DNA of 64,000 nt from Nonomuraea spiralis (GTDB lineage Bacteria > Actinomycetota > Actinomycetes > Streptosporangiales > Streptosporangiaceae): positions 372,001 to 436,000 of the forward strand of contig NZ_BMRC01000003.1 in assembly GCF_014648435.1 (NCBI RefSeq). The letters run 5' to 3'. The notes below the pieces were generated by a model that saw only the letters and a list, made by a program, of their open reading frames with translations, made no database searches and was not told the DNA's origin. Both the position numbers and the translations under genes were made by a program. Numbering within the stretch: position 1 is the stretch's first letter; every line of letters begins with the position of its first letter. Shown piece after piece: positions 33,261 to 42,264 of this stretch.

Positions 33261-34040
33261 TCATGAGCCTTCCTGGCCGGGAACCGCAGGTGAGCCGGTT
33301 CCGTCCGTACGACGGCGGAGGCGTAACCCCGTGAGGGCGGCGGCGAGGGTCAGCGCCCCGGCCGCCACCAGCACCCGCCCGTCGGGGCCCGTCTCACCGC
33401 CGCCGCCGGTGTCCGCGCCGCCCGTCGGCAGCGCGGCGGGCGTCTTGGTGGGGGAGCCCGGTTCCGGGGGCGTGCTCGCGGTGTCCGTGGTGTCGGGGCC
33501 GGGGGTGGTCTCCGTGTCGTCGCCCGTGCCGGTGACGGTCAGGGGGTACGACGTCAGCGCCTCCTTGTCCTGCGGGTCACACTCGATCAGGGGCTTCTGC
33601 GGGGTCGGCCCGAAGTTGACGGCCGCGGGACGTACCGTGCCGGTGCCGGGGTGCCGCGGCGTCGTCTTCACGTCGACCACGCTTCCGGGGAGGGGGATGA
33701 CCGCTCCCGGGACGATCGTTCCGGGACGGCCGACGCCCGTGGCCGAGGTCAGCCGGTCGATCCCGGTGACGGAGGCGTAGGCGTACAGGTTGACCTCGCC
33801 GTCCAGGCCGGTGGCGGGGGCGCGGAGCTCGGCGCCCGCGACGTACGAGCCGCGCCAGCCGATGGTGAACTGCTTGCCCACGGCGGCGGTGGCGGGCACC
33901 GTGAGCGTCAGGTCGATCTTGACGGTCTGCGTCTCGCCCGTGGCGCGGGTCGTGCACGTGTACACGACGGCGGTGCCGCCGTCCGGAGCGGGCGTGGAGA
34001 ACAGCAGGACGGCCAGGGGCAGGATCAGTTGCAGGCGCAC
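33261..34040 (-). CDS. Secreted protein with C-terminal membrane anchor, DUF6801-like
   Basis: A 259-residue exported protein. The start is GTG 34040 (MRLQLILPLAVLLFSTPAPDGG), a signal peptide of about 20 residues. The mature part opens VVYTCTTRATGETQTVKIDLTLTVPATAAVGKQFTIGW, resembling DUF6801 beta domains. A Pro/Thr-rich stretch (TTPGPDTTDTASTPPEPGSPTKTP) leads to a C-terminal hydrophobic helix and RLRRR tail, like cell-wall sorting regions. It has LPTGG rather than LPXTG, so it is probably membrane-anchored rather than sortase-attached. Its function is unknown. It is convergent with the second regulator. Confidence 0.72.
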   Translation of the reverse strand: MRLQLILPLAVLLFSTPAPDGGTAVVYTCTTRATGETQTVKIDLTLTVPATAAVGKQFTIGWRGSYVAGAELRAPATGLDGEVNLYAYASVTGIDRLTSATGVGRPGTIVPGAVIPLPGSVVDVKTTPRHPGTGTVRPAAVNFGPTPQKPLIECDPQDKEALTSYPLTVTGTGDDTETTPGPDTTDTASTPPEPGSPTKTPAALPTGGADTGGGGETGPDGRVLVAAGALTLAAALTGLRLRRRTDGTGSPAVPGQEGS

Positions 34041-34449
34041 GGCGATTTCCCTTTGTGACGGATGTGGCACAAAGGGGACGGTGTGCGAGGCCGACAGGTT
34101 GACCGGGCTGTCCACATCCGGACAACCCCGTCGTGCGGAGCGGTTCTGTCGGACCCGGCTGGTATCCATGGCTCCCATCAAGATGATCACCCTGACGGCG
34201 GAGGCCCCGGGCTCTCGTGAACGTGCGACGCAAGACATTCGATCCGCGACAGTCCATGCGTGACGATGTCGCGGTCGGTCCGTCACGGGCGCGGCGGGCT
34301 GCGGTGGGTGGCTCACGGAGCTCGGCACACCTGGACCGACGCGGTGTTCGCGTTCTGACGCGGCGCGGCGAAGACCTCGATGAGCCGGACGCATCCCCGG
34401 GCCCCGACTACTCTCCTTTGGAAGGGCATGTCTGGGGGTGGAGGGTTTC
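34041..34449. other. Divergent intergenic region (409 bp)
   Basis: This gap separates the secreted-protein gene (minus, start 34040) from the HerA gene (plus, start 34450). I see no supported gene. A TACTCT box at 34409-34414 may be the -10 of the HerA operon promoter. Open frames here lack ribosome sites and family resemblance. Confidence 0.5.
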
Positions 34450-36204
34450 GTGACGGTCAACGGGGCTGCGAGCCGGGAGGCGTCTTCTGCTGCGGCGGCG
34501 ACCGGTGAGGCGGTCGGGCGGGTCCTCGGCACCCAGGCCGCCTCACCGCTGTCGTTCTGGGTCGGCCTGGAGCCCGGCAAGGTGCTGCAGCTCGACGACG
34601 TCGTGGTGACCAGGCGCGAGGTGCCGGGCCACGGCACGGTGCTGGTGGCGGGCGTGGTGACCACGGTCGAGGCCAGGCACGAGGGCGCCGCCTACGACTC
34701 CGACGTGTTCCTCATCGCCGAGGGCGCGTTGCCCGCCGCCGTGGTCGAGGTGGCCGAGGTGCGGGTGACCAGGGTCGAGCCCGAGGTGTTCGTGCCGCCG
34801 CTGCCCGGCTCCAAGGTCTTCGTGGCCGGGGCGGGCGACCGCGACCAGGCGCTCTACTTCGACGTGATGGACCGCCGGGTCCCGATGGGCATGGGCCGCG
34901 ACGGCCAGCCCCTCTACGTCAACTTCGACTTCCTCGACGGCACCCGCGGCGCGCACGTGTCGATCTCCGGCGTCTCCGGCGTGGCCACCAAGACGTCCTT
35001 CGCCACGTTCCTGCTCTACTCGATCTTCAACTCCGGCGTGCTCGACGCCGAGTCGGCCAACACCAAGGCCCTGATCTTCTCCGTCAAGGGCGAGGACCTG
35101 CTCTTCCTCGACCACGACAACGTCCGCCTCGACGAGAGGGCGCGGGCCGCGTACGCCAGGCTCGGGCTGCCCGCGCAGCCGTTCGGCAGCGTGCACGTCT
35201 TCGCGCCGCCGCGGCCGGGCGACCCCAACGGCGTGCCGCACGTGTCGGCCCGTACGCAGGGGGTCAGCTCGTTCTTCTGGACGCTGGTCGAGTTGTGCGA
35301 GGAGGAGCTGCTGCGGTTCGTCTTCGCCGACGCCGACGACGAGCGCGCCGGGTACTCGCTGCTCGTGGGCCAGGTGGCGGCCCGGCTGAAGTCGTGGGCC
35401 GAGCCGGTGGGCGACGGCGGCGCGGTCATGATCAGGGGCACCGCCTGCCGCACCTTCGGCGACCTGGTCGAGCTGCTGTCCGACCAGTTGCAGGACGAGG
35501 CCACCCGCCTCGAGTGGACCGGCGCGCAGACCCCGCTCGGCACCGTCAACGCCTTCCTGCGCCGGCTGCGCAGCGCGGTCAAGCCGCTGTCCCCGATCGT
35601 CCGCGGCGACCTGCCGTTCTTCCGCGCCCACTCGGTGCGTACGTCCGACGCCCAGGTCACCATCGTCGACCTGCACAACCTGCCCGAACGGGCCCAGCGG
35701 TTCGTGGTCGGCGTCGTGCTGCGCGGCGAGTTCCACCGCAAGGAGACCTCGGGCACGGCCAAGCCGCTGCTGTTCGTGGTGCTCGACGAGCTGAACAAGT
35801 ACGCGCCGCGCGAGGGCGACTCGCCGATCAAGGAGATCCTGCTCGACGTGGCCGAGCGCGGCCGTTCGCTCGGGGTGATCCTCATCGGCGCCCAGCAGAC
35901 CGCCTCCGAGGTCGAACGCCGCATCGTCTCCAACAGCGCCGTACGCGTCGCGGGCCGCCTCGACCCGGCCGAGGCCGCCCGCTCCGAGTACGGCTGGCTG
36001 CCCCCGGCCGTCCGGGAACGCGCCACGATCGCCAAACCGGGCACCATGTTCGTCGCCCAGCCGGAGATCCCGGTGCCGCTGGCCGTCGCGTTCCCCTTCC
36101 CCGCCTGGGCGACCCGGCCGGCCGAGGCCGCGTCCCGGGTGAGCCCGTCGGCCGACCCGTTCCAGGGGTTGCCGGGCGTCGAAGACGACATTCCGCCGTT
36201 CTGA
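34450..36204 (+). CDS. herA: HerA-type ATP-driven DNA translocase/helicase
   Basis: A 584-residue ATPase that heads a four-gene DNA-end processing operon. An N-terminal beta-barrel-like HAS segment (about 15-130) precedes the RecA-like ATPase with SGVSGVATKTS (about 170-180), a variant Walker A with an extra residue and Thr where Gly is usual before the Lys, and LLFVVLDELNKYAP (Walker B). The C-terminus carries IGAQQTASEVERRIVSNSAVRVAGRLDP. HerA pumps DNA into the NurA nuclease. I chose GTG 34450, with GGAGGG five bases upstream; GTG 34438 is also open. The context is sbcD 10 bases downstream. Confidence 0.88.
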   Translation: MTVNGAASREASSAAAATGEAVGRVLGTQAASPLSFWVGLEPGKVLQLDDVVVTRREVPGHGTVLVAGVVTTVEARHEGAAYDSDVFLIAEGALPAAVVEVAEVRVTRVEPEVFVPPLPGSKVFVAGAGDRDQALYFDVMDRRVPMGMGRDGQPLYVNFDFLDGTRGAHVSISGVSGVATKTSFATFLLYSIFNSGVLDAESANTKALIFSVKGEDLLFLDHDNVRLDERARAAYARLGLPAQPFGSVHVFAPPRPGDPNGVPHVSARTQGVSSFFWTLVELCEEELLRFVFADADDERAGYSLLVGQVAARLKSWAEPVGDGGAVMIRGTACRTFGDLVELLSDQLQDEATRLEWTGAQTPLGTVNAFLRRLRSAVKPLSPIVRGDLPFFRAHSVRTSDAQVTIVDLHNLPERAQRFVVGVVLRGEFHRKETSGTAKPLLFVVLDELNKYAPREGDSPIKEILLDVAERGRSLGVILIGAQQTASEVERRIVSNSAVRVAGRLDPAEAARSEYGWLPPAVRERATIAKPGTMFVAQPEIPVPLAVAFPFPAWATRPAEAASRVSPSADPFQGLPGVEDDIPPF

Positions 36205-36214
36205 AGGGAGCTCG

Positions 36215-37354
36215 GTGAAATTCCTGCACACCGCGGACTGGCACGTGGGCAAGGTGCTCAAGGGCCGCTCCCGCATGGACGAGCACCGCGACGTGCTGCG
36301 CGAGCTGGTCACCGCGGCCCGTACCCATGACGTGGACGCCGTCGTCGTGGCCGGCGACCTGTTCGACACCTCGGCGCCCACACCCGAGGCCCAGTCGCTG
36401 GTGCTCAACGCGCTCATGGCGCTGCGCGGCGACGGCCGCGACGTGGTGGTGCTGGCCGGCAACCACGACAACCCACAGCTCTTCGAGGTCTACCGGCCGG
36501 TGCTCGGCAAGCTCGGCATGCACATGGTGGGCGTCTTCCGCCGTCCCGACGCGGGCGGCACGCTGGCCTTCACGGCGCGGTCGGGGGAGCCGGTGCGGCT
36601 GGCGGTGTTGCCGTTCCTGTCCCACCGCTATGTCGTACGCGCCGCGGAGGTGCTCACCGGCACCGCCGCCGACCACAACCGCGACTACGCCACCCGCATC
36701 TCCGAGCTGGTCGGCGCGCTGACCGCCGGCTTCCAGAACGACACCGTCAACCTGATCACCACCCACGGCACCCTGCCGGGCGGCGCGTTCGGCGGCGGCG
36801 AGCGCGAGGCCCAGTCGATCTTCTCCTACTACTTCGAGCCCAGCGCCTTCCCGGTCTCCACCCAGTACGCCGCCCTCGGCCACCTGCACCGCCGGCAGCA
36901 GATCCCCGGCCCGTGCCCGATCTGGTACAGCGGTTCGCCGCTGGCCGTCGACTTCGGCGAGGAGGGCAACACGCCCGGCGCGCTGCTGGTGGAGGTCACG
37001 CCGGGGCGGCCCGCGGTGGTGCGCGAGCTGGCGTTCGCCTCGGCGCGCAGGCTGCGTACGGTGCGCGGCACGCTGGAGCAGCTTGAGGGCCTGGAGGCGG
37101 GCGACGACTGGCTCAAGGTGATCGTGGAGGAGAAACCCCGCGTCGGCCTGTCCGACCAGGTACGCGACCTGCTGCCGGGCTCGGTCGACGTCGTGCTCGA
37201 CGAACGGTTCCGTCCGGTGCCCGCGGTGCGCAGGGCGGGCTCGGCCGCGCGCAGCCCGCGCGAGCTGTTCCGCGAGTACCTGAGCGCGACCGGCCGCCAC
37301 GACGACCAGGTCGCCACCCTGTTCGACCGGCTCTACGACGAGGTGACCGGCTGA
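36215..37354 (+). CDS. sbcD: SbcD/Mre11 nuclease subunit
   Basis: A 379-residue Mre11-family nuclease. Metal-binding motifs are complete: TADWHVGK (Asp8, His10), GDLFD (Asp48), GNHDN (82-86), TTHGTLPGG and GHLHRRQ. It forms a complex with SbcC and processes DNA ends and hairpins, with 3'-5' exonuclease and endonuclease activity in relatives. GTG 36215 follows GAAGGGAG. The TGA overlaps the ATG of sbcC by one base. The HerA and NurA neighbours make this an archaeal-style operon. Confidence 0.96.
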   Translation: MKFLHTADWHVGKVLKGRSRMDEHRDVLRELVTAARTHDVDAVVVAGDLFDTSAPTPEAQSLVLNALMALRGDGRDVVVLAGNHDNPQLFEVYRPVLGKLGMHMVGVFRRPDAGGTLAFTARSGEPVRLAVLPFLSHRYVVRAAEVLTGTAADHNRDYATRISELVGALTAGFQNDTVNLITTHGTLPGGAFGGGEREAQSIFSYYFEPSAFPVSTQYAALGHLHRRQQIPGPCPIWYSGSPLAVDFGEEGNTPGALLVEVTPGRPAVVRELAFASARRLRTVRGTLEQLEGLEAGDDWLKVIVEEKPRVGLSDQVRDLLPGSVDVVLDERFRPVPAVRRAGSAARSPRELFREYLSATGRHDDQVATLFDRLYDEVTG

Positions 37355-39774
37355 TGCGTCCCCTGCTGCTGCACCTCGACCACTTCGGCAGTTTCCGCGA
37401 GCCGGCGACCGTCGACTTCTCCGACACCGAGTACTTCGCCCTGGTCGGCCCGACCGGCGCGGGCAAGAGCACGATCATCGACGCGATCTGCTTCGCCCTG
37501 TACGGCACCGTCCCGCGCTGGGGCAAGGAGAACGTCATCGCCCACGCCCTGGCCCCCTCGGCCGGTTCGGGCAAGGTGGCGCTGGTGTTCGAGAGCGACC
37601 GGCGGCGCTACGGCGTGGTGCGTTCGCTGGTCCGCGACGCCAAGGGCACCGTGCGTACCAAAGAGGCCAGGATCGACGAGCTCGACCCGGCGGCGCCGCT
37701 CGACGTGGCGTACGAGATGGTGCTGAAGTCGCTCGCCGAGGGCGAGCACGTCACCCCCGAGGTGCAGCGGGTGACCGGCCTGGAGTACAAGTTCTTCACC
37801 CAGTGCGTGGTGCTGCCGCAGGGGCGGTTCGCGGAGTTCCTGCACGCCGCGCCGCGCGAACGCCAGGACCTGCTGGTGCAGCTCCTCGACGCCGACGTCT
37901 ACGAGCTGATCAGGCAGCGGGCCGCCCGCGACGAGGAGGCCGCGCGAAGCGCCGCCGCCTTCGCCCGCGACCAGCTCGCCAAGCTGGCGGGGGCCTCCGA
38001 CGAGGCAGAGCGCGAGCTGGCCGACGGCCTGGCCGCGCTGCGGCGGCTGGCCGGCACCCTCGACACCGACCTCGACCTGCTGCGCGCCCGCGAGGCCGAC
38101 ATCGGCCGGGCCGAGCAGGAACGCGCGTCGGTGGCCGAACGGCAGTCGGCGCTGGCCGCGCTGCGCATGCCGCCCGCGGTGCCGACGCTGGCCTCGGCCC
38201 GCCGCGAGGCCGCCGACGCGGTCGCCGCGCTCGGCGCCGAGGTGGCGACCCTGGAGGCCGACGAGCACGAGGCGTTCGAGGCGCTGGCGGCGCTCGGCGA
38301 CCGCGCCGAGCCGGTCGCCGCGCTGGCCGCGCTCGACGCCCGCGAGCGGCTCACCACCCAGGCCGCCGACGCCCGCGCGGCCGCGGCCGAGGCCGCCGCC
38401 TCGCTGGAACGGCTCGTCCCCAAGGTCGCCGAAGCCGAGCACGCGCTGGCCGAGGCCGAACACGAACGCGAACGGCTGCGCGACGCCCACGCCGCGGCCG
38501 CGCTGACGCATCGGCTGGCCGTGGGGGAGCCGTGCCCGCTCTGCCTGCGCCCGCTCTCCGAGCTGCCCCATCACGAGCGGCCCGCCGATCTCGGCGCCGC
38601 CGACCGGGCCCTCGCCGCCGCCCGCGACCGCGCCGGCCGGGGCCGGGCTGCCCTGGCCAAGGCCGAGACGTCGGCGTCGATGCTGGCCGCGCAGGCGACC
38701 CGGCTCGACACCGACCTGGCCGCGCTGCCCGCCCCCGGCGACCGTACCGAGATCGAAGGGCGGCTGGCCGCCATCGTCAAGGCCGAGGCCCTGGCCACCG
38801 AGGCCCGCACCGCCGTACGCGGCGCGCGCGGGAAGCTGGAACGCGCGCGGGCCGCCGCCGAGCAGGTCGAACGGCAGGCCGAGAGCGCCTGGCAGACCCT
38901 CGGGTCCACCCGCGACCGGCTGCTCGTGCTCGCGCCCTCCGACGACCCGCCGCCGTCGCTCACCCGCGACGACCTCCACCACGCCTGGTCCGAGCTGCTC
39001 GGCTGGCGCGACCGGGCCGCCGAGGCCGCCCGCGCCGCCCTGACCGAGCGCGAGCGGGAGCTCGCCCAGGCCACCGCCAGGCTCGCCGCCGAACGCCACA
39101 AGCTGACCGAACGCCTGGCCGAGCACGGCGTCACCGTCCCGCGCAACGCCACGCCCGACCAGCTCGGCGCGGCCGTCGCCGGAGCGGTCGCGCGGGCCGA
39201 CGGCGCACTCGAACGGGTCCGCGAGGAGCGCAGGCGGGCCGCCGACCTGGAGAAGGTCGTCGCCGAGAAGGAGCACGAGGCCAAGGTCGCCCACGAGCTG
39301 GCGCTGCGCCTGCGGGCCAACGCCTTCGAACGCTGGTTGTGCGCCGAGGCCCTGGCCGTGCTGGTCGCCACGGCGTCCGAGACGCTGATGGAGTTGTCCG
39401 ACGGCCAGTACGAGCTGGCGCTCGGCGAGCGTACCGGGGACATCGAGGTCATCGACCACGGGGAGGCGGGCCTGCGGCGCAGCGCCCGTACGCTGTCCGG
39501 CGGCGAGACGTTCCAGGCCGCGTTGTCCCTGGCGCTGGCGTTGTCCGGGGCCGTCGCCAGGGGGCTCGACTCGATCTTCCTCGACGAGGGGTTCGGCACC
39601 CTCGACCCCGCCACGCTCGACACCGTCGCCACCACGCTCGAACGCCTGGCCGCCGGCCAGGAACGCATGATCGGCGTCGTCACCCACGTCCCGGCGCTGG
39701 CCGACCGGGTGCCGGCCCGCTTCGAGGTGCTGCGCGACGCCAAGGGCTCGCACGTACGGAAGGTGGGGCCGTGA
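37354..39774 (+). CDS. sbcC: SbcC/Rad50 ATPase subunit
   Basis: An 806-residue SMC-like ATPase. Walker A is GPTGAGKST (32-40), the Q-loop-like VVLPQGRFAEFL follows, two long coiled-coil arms run through about 190-660, and the zinc-hook motif CPLC (Cys394, Cys397) lies at their apex. The C-terminal half has RTLSGGE (about 714-720) and IFLDEGFGTLD (about 745). It is shorter than E. coli SbcC (1048), so its coiled coils are shorter. With SbcD it tethers and clips DNA ends. It overlaps nurA by 4 bases. Confidence 0.96.
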   Translation: MRPLLLHLDHFGSFREPATVDFSDTEYFALVGPTGAGKSTIIDAICFALYGTVPRWGKENVIAHALAPSAGSGKVALVFESDRRRYGVVRSLVRDAKGTVRTKEARIDELDPAAPLDVAYEMVLKSLAEGEHVTPEVQRVTGLEYKFFTQCVVLPQGRFAEFLHAAPRERQDLLVQLLDADVYELIRQRAARDEEAARSAAAFARDQLAKLAGASDEAERELADGLAALRRLAGTLDTDLDLLRAREADIGRAEQERASVAERQSALAALRMPPAVPTLASARREAADAVAALGAEVATLEADEHEAFEALAALGDRAEPVAALAALDARERLTTQAADARAAAAEAAASLERLVPKVAEAEHALAEAEHERERLRDAHAAAALTHRLAVGEPCPLCLRPLSELPHHERPADLGAADRALAAARDRAGRGRAALAKAETSASMLAAQATRLDTDLAALPAPGDRTEIEGRLAAIVKAEALATEARTAVRGARGKLERARAAAEQVERQAESAWQTLGSTRDRLLVLAPSDDPPPSLTRDDLHHAWSELLGWRDRAAEAARAALTERERELAQATARLAAERHKLTERLAEHGVTVPRNATPDQLGAAVAGAVARADGALERVREERRRAADLEKVVAEKEHEAKVAHELALRLRANAFERWLCAEALAVLVATASETLMELSDGQYELALGERTGDIEVIDHGEAGLRRSARTLSGGETFQAALSLALALSGAVARGLDSIFLDEGFGTLDPATLDTVATTLERLAAGQERMIGVVTHVPALADRVPARFEVLRDAKGSHVRKVGP

Positions 39775-40721
39775 CCTCGGGCTTCACCGTCGACCCCTGG
39801 GACCCCGGCTACGCCGCCGCGATCGCCGTCGAGGCCCTGTCCGAGCTGGGCGCCACCAGCGCCGAGCTGGTCCTCGACATCGAACGGCCGGCCGCCGACT
39901 GGAAGCCCGTCACGCCGGGCCCCGACGCCGCCGCGCCCGACACGCTGCTGGTCGCCGACGGCGTGCGCCGGATCGACGCGCGCGTGTGGGTGCACGACCC
40001 CGACCTGCCGATGCCCGTCCCCGGGATCGCCGCCTCCTACGCCGCCGGGATCGTACGCTGCGGCCCCGACGGGGCCGAGCCGGCCGCGATCGAGGTCAAC
40101 AGGTCGCTGATCTCGGCCTCGCCGTACGCGCCGGAGGTGAAGACCGCCCACGCCGCCTACCTGCCGAACAAGGCGGCCGACTCCAGCTTCGAGGAGTTGT
40201 CGCTCGCCCTCCAGCGCCAGGTCACCCAGCTGGAGGTGGACCTCGCGGTCCGGCACCGTTCGCTGGGCGACGACCTGCTGCTGGTGGACGGGCCGCTGCG
40301 GGGGCGTACCCATCTGCCGCGGACGGTCGGTTACATCAAGACGCACCACGCGGCGTACCTGCCGCAGCCTCAGTCGGCCGTGGTCGCCGCGCTCACGCCG
40401 GGGCAGCGTACGCCGGTGTTCCTCATGGGCACGAGCTGGCGCAGGCACGCCTGGTACCTGCGGCTCCCGGTCCAGTCGACGGCCCCGTGGGCGGGCATCG
40501 CACGCTGCGAGGCCAGCGCCGACCTCGACCCGGCGCAGGTCGTACACCTGGCCGACGCCGTAACGCTGGCCCTGCCGGCGCTGGCCGGGGTCGACTACAA
40601 GGACCCGCGCGCCCCCCAGAACCTGGTGCCGATCGGCGGCCTGGAGAAACTCCTGCGCCACCACCTGGGCGACCCCCGCCTCCTCTACCGCTCCCTCCGC
40701 ACGGCCGCGCAACTCGGCTGA
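39771..40721 (+). CDS. nurA: NurA-type 5'-3' nuclease
   Basis: A 316-residue NurA-domain protein that begins at GTG 39771 overlapping the sbcC stop (GTGA). LLVADGVRRIDARVW supplies the first acidic and basic active-site segment (Asp in ADGVRR), and DDLLLVDGPLRGRTHLPRTVGYIKTHHAAYLP resembles the second metal-binding segment with the YIKTH core. KDPRAPQNLVPIGGLEKLLRHHLGDP ends the domain. NurA degrades the 5' strand at breaks together with HerA. It is the last gene of the operon, convergent with the kinase gene. Confidence 0.9.
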   Translation: MTSGFTVDPWDPGYAAAIAVEALSELGATSAELVLDIERPAADWKPVTPGPDAAAPDTLLVADGVRRIDARVWVHDPDLPMPVPGIAASYAAGIVRCGPDGAEPAAIEVNRSLISASPYAPEVKTAHAAYLPNKAADSSFEELSLALQRQVTQLEVDLAVRHRSLGDDLLLVDGPLRGRTHLPRTVGYIKTHHAAYLPQPQSAVVAALTPGQRTPVFLMGTSWRRHAWYLRLPVQSTAPWAGIARCEASADLDPAQVVHLADAVTLALPALAGVDYKDPRAPQNLVPIGGLEKLLRHHLGDPRLLYRSLRTAAQLG

Positions 40722-40746
40722 CCGGCCGGCCACCGGACGGGGGCCG

Positions 40747-42264
40747 CTACCAGCCTTTGTCGACGTCGCAGATGTTCACGGTGACGCTGCGCCGGAGGCT
40801 GGTGGGGGTGAGGACGCGGAACACCACGGTGTAGCTGCCCTTGCCCTTCCAGGTGATCGAGGGCAGGACGGGCCTGGTCGAGGCGGTGGCCACCTTTCTG
40901 CCCTGGCTCTGGCCGTTGACGAGCCACTGGTAGTCGTAGCCGACGGTGGTGGTCACGTCGGCGTAGACGTTGAGGTCGTAGCGCCAGCAGCCGCCCACGC
41001 GGATGCCCTGGTAGGTCAGGGCCGCAGAGGTCACGCCGCCCTTGGCGGGAGTCGTCGGCCTGGTGGTCGTCGGTTTGGCGGTGGACGTCGGTTTGGTGGG
41101 CGTCGGTCTGGCGGATGTCGGTTTGGTGGTGGGCGTCGGCCTGGTGGTGGTGGGCTGCGGGGATCTGGTGGGTTTCGCGGGTTTGCGGGTGGTTGATCGG
41201 CGTGTGCCGGATCTGCGGCTGTCGGGGACGTGCGTGGTGGGAGGTGCGGCGGCGTTCGTGGTGTTCGTGGTGTTCCGGCCCGGGGCGGTGGGCCACCACA
41301 CCCAGACGGCCGTCGCGGTGGCGGCCGTGAGGACGAGCGCCACGCCGCCCGCCAGCAGCGCGAGCCCGGTCCGTGGGCGTCCGCCCGCAGGGTGGCGGGG
41401 GTGCCCGTGGGCGGAGGGGTGCGTCGGGCCGGCGGGTGGGCGGCCGGAGGGGCCGGTCCATACGTGGGGGGCGGCCGGACGGCCGGGGGAGGGCGGCGGC
41501 GTGGGGCGGGGGCCGCCTATGAGCTGGAAGAGCACGTCCTGCATGGTGGGGCGGGCGTCGGGGTGTTTGGCCAGGCAGGCGGCCACGATGGAGCGCAGCG
41601 GCTCGGGCACGCCGGCGAGTTGCGGCTCGCCGTACTGGATGCGGCCGAGTACGGCGGGCACCGAGTCGTTGCCGAACGGCGGGACGCCGGTGGCGGCGTA
41701 CACCATGACGCAGGCCCAGGCGAAGACGTCGGTCGCGGGGCCGACGGTGGCGCCCGCGAACTGCTCGGGAGCCATGTACGACGGCGTGCCCAGGATGCTG
41801 CTGGTGACCGTGGCGGAGGCGTCCGCGGCGCGGGCGATGCCGAAGTCGATGACCCGCGGCCCGTCGCGTCCCAGCAGGACGTTGGCGGGCTTGAAGTCCC
41901 GGTGGACGACGCCCGCCCGGTGGATCGCGGCCAGCGCGGTCGCGGTCGCCACGGCGAGCCGTTGCAGGTCGGCACCCGCATGGCGGCCCGCCTGCTGCAA
42001 CGAGGGCCCTTCGACGTACTCGGTCACGATGTACGGCCGCCCGCCCAGCGAGGCGTCCAGCACCTGCGCGACGCAGAACGGCTCCACCCGCCGCGCGGCG
42101 GCGACCTCCTTGGCGAAGCGGCCGTCGCCGGACGCGCCCTCGTGCAGGACCTTGATCGCGACCCGGGCGCCGTCGGGGGCCTCGGCCAGGTACACGGCGC
42201 CCTGGCCGCCCTCGCCGAGCTGCCTGACCAGCAGGTACGGGCCGATGGCCGGCGGCATCGTCAT
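40747..42264 (-). CDS. Membrane Ser/Thr protein kinase, second of a tandem pair
   Basis: A 505-residue kinase with GEGGQGAVY (about 17-25), catalytic Lys38 in VAIKVL, HRDFKPAN (121-128), DFG (140-142) and GTPSYMAPEQ. A Pro-rich linker, one transmembrane helix (about 315-335), a Thr/Pro/Lys-rich stalk with short KPT/RPT repeats and a C-terminal ectodomain with two Cys (GGCWRYD...VNICDVD) follow. The ectodomain may sense a cell-wall or extracellular signal. ATG 42264 overlaps the upstream kinase stop (ATGA), so the two are translationally coupled. Confidence 0.92.
   Translation of the reverse strand: MTMPPAIGPYLLVRQLGEGGQGAVYLAEAPDGARVAIKVLHEGASGDGRFAKEVAAARRVEPFCVAQVLDASLGGRPYIVTEYVEGPSLQQAGRHAGADLQRLAVATATALAAIHRAGVVHRDFKPANVLLGRDGPRVIDFGIARAADASATVTSSILGTPSYMAPEQFAGATVGPATDVFAWACVMVYAATGVPPFGNDSVPAVLGRIQYGEPQLAGVPEPLRSIVAACLAKHPDARPTMQDVLFQLIGGPRPTPPPSPGRPAAPHVWTGPSGRPPAGPTHPSAHGHPRHPAGGRPRTGLALLAGGVALVLTAATATAVWVWWPTAPGRNTTNTTNAAAPPTTHVPDSRRSGTRRSTTRKPAKPTRSPQPTTTRPTPTTKPTSARPTPTKPTSTAKPTTTRPTTPAKGGVTSAALTYQGIRVGGCWRYDLNVYADVTTTVGYDYQWLVNGQSQGRKVATASTRPVLPSITWKGKGSYTVVFRVLTPTSLRRSVTVNICDVDKGW

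Noticed and set aside
33261..34040. LPXTG sortase substrate
   Set aside because: The C-terminal motif is LPTGG, which lacks the Thr at position four. The hydrophobic tail is kept, so a membrane anchor is the safer call.
37333..39753. 806-codon antisense frame opposite sbcC
   Set aside because: Mirror frame of a GC-rich gene. No domain match, and it is fully covered by the SbcC gene with all expected motifs.
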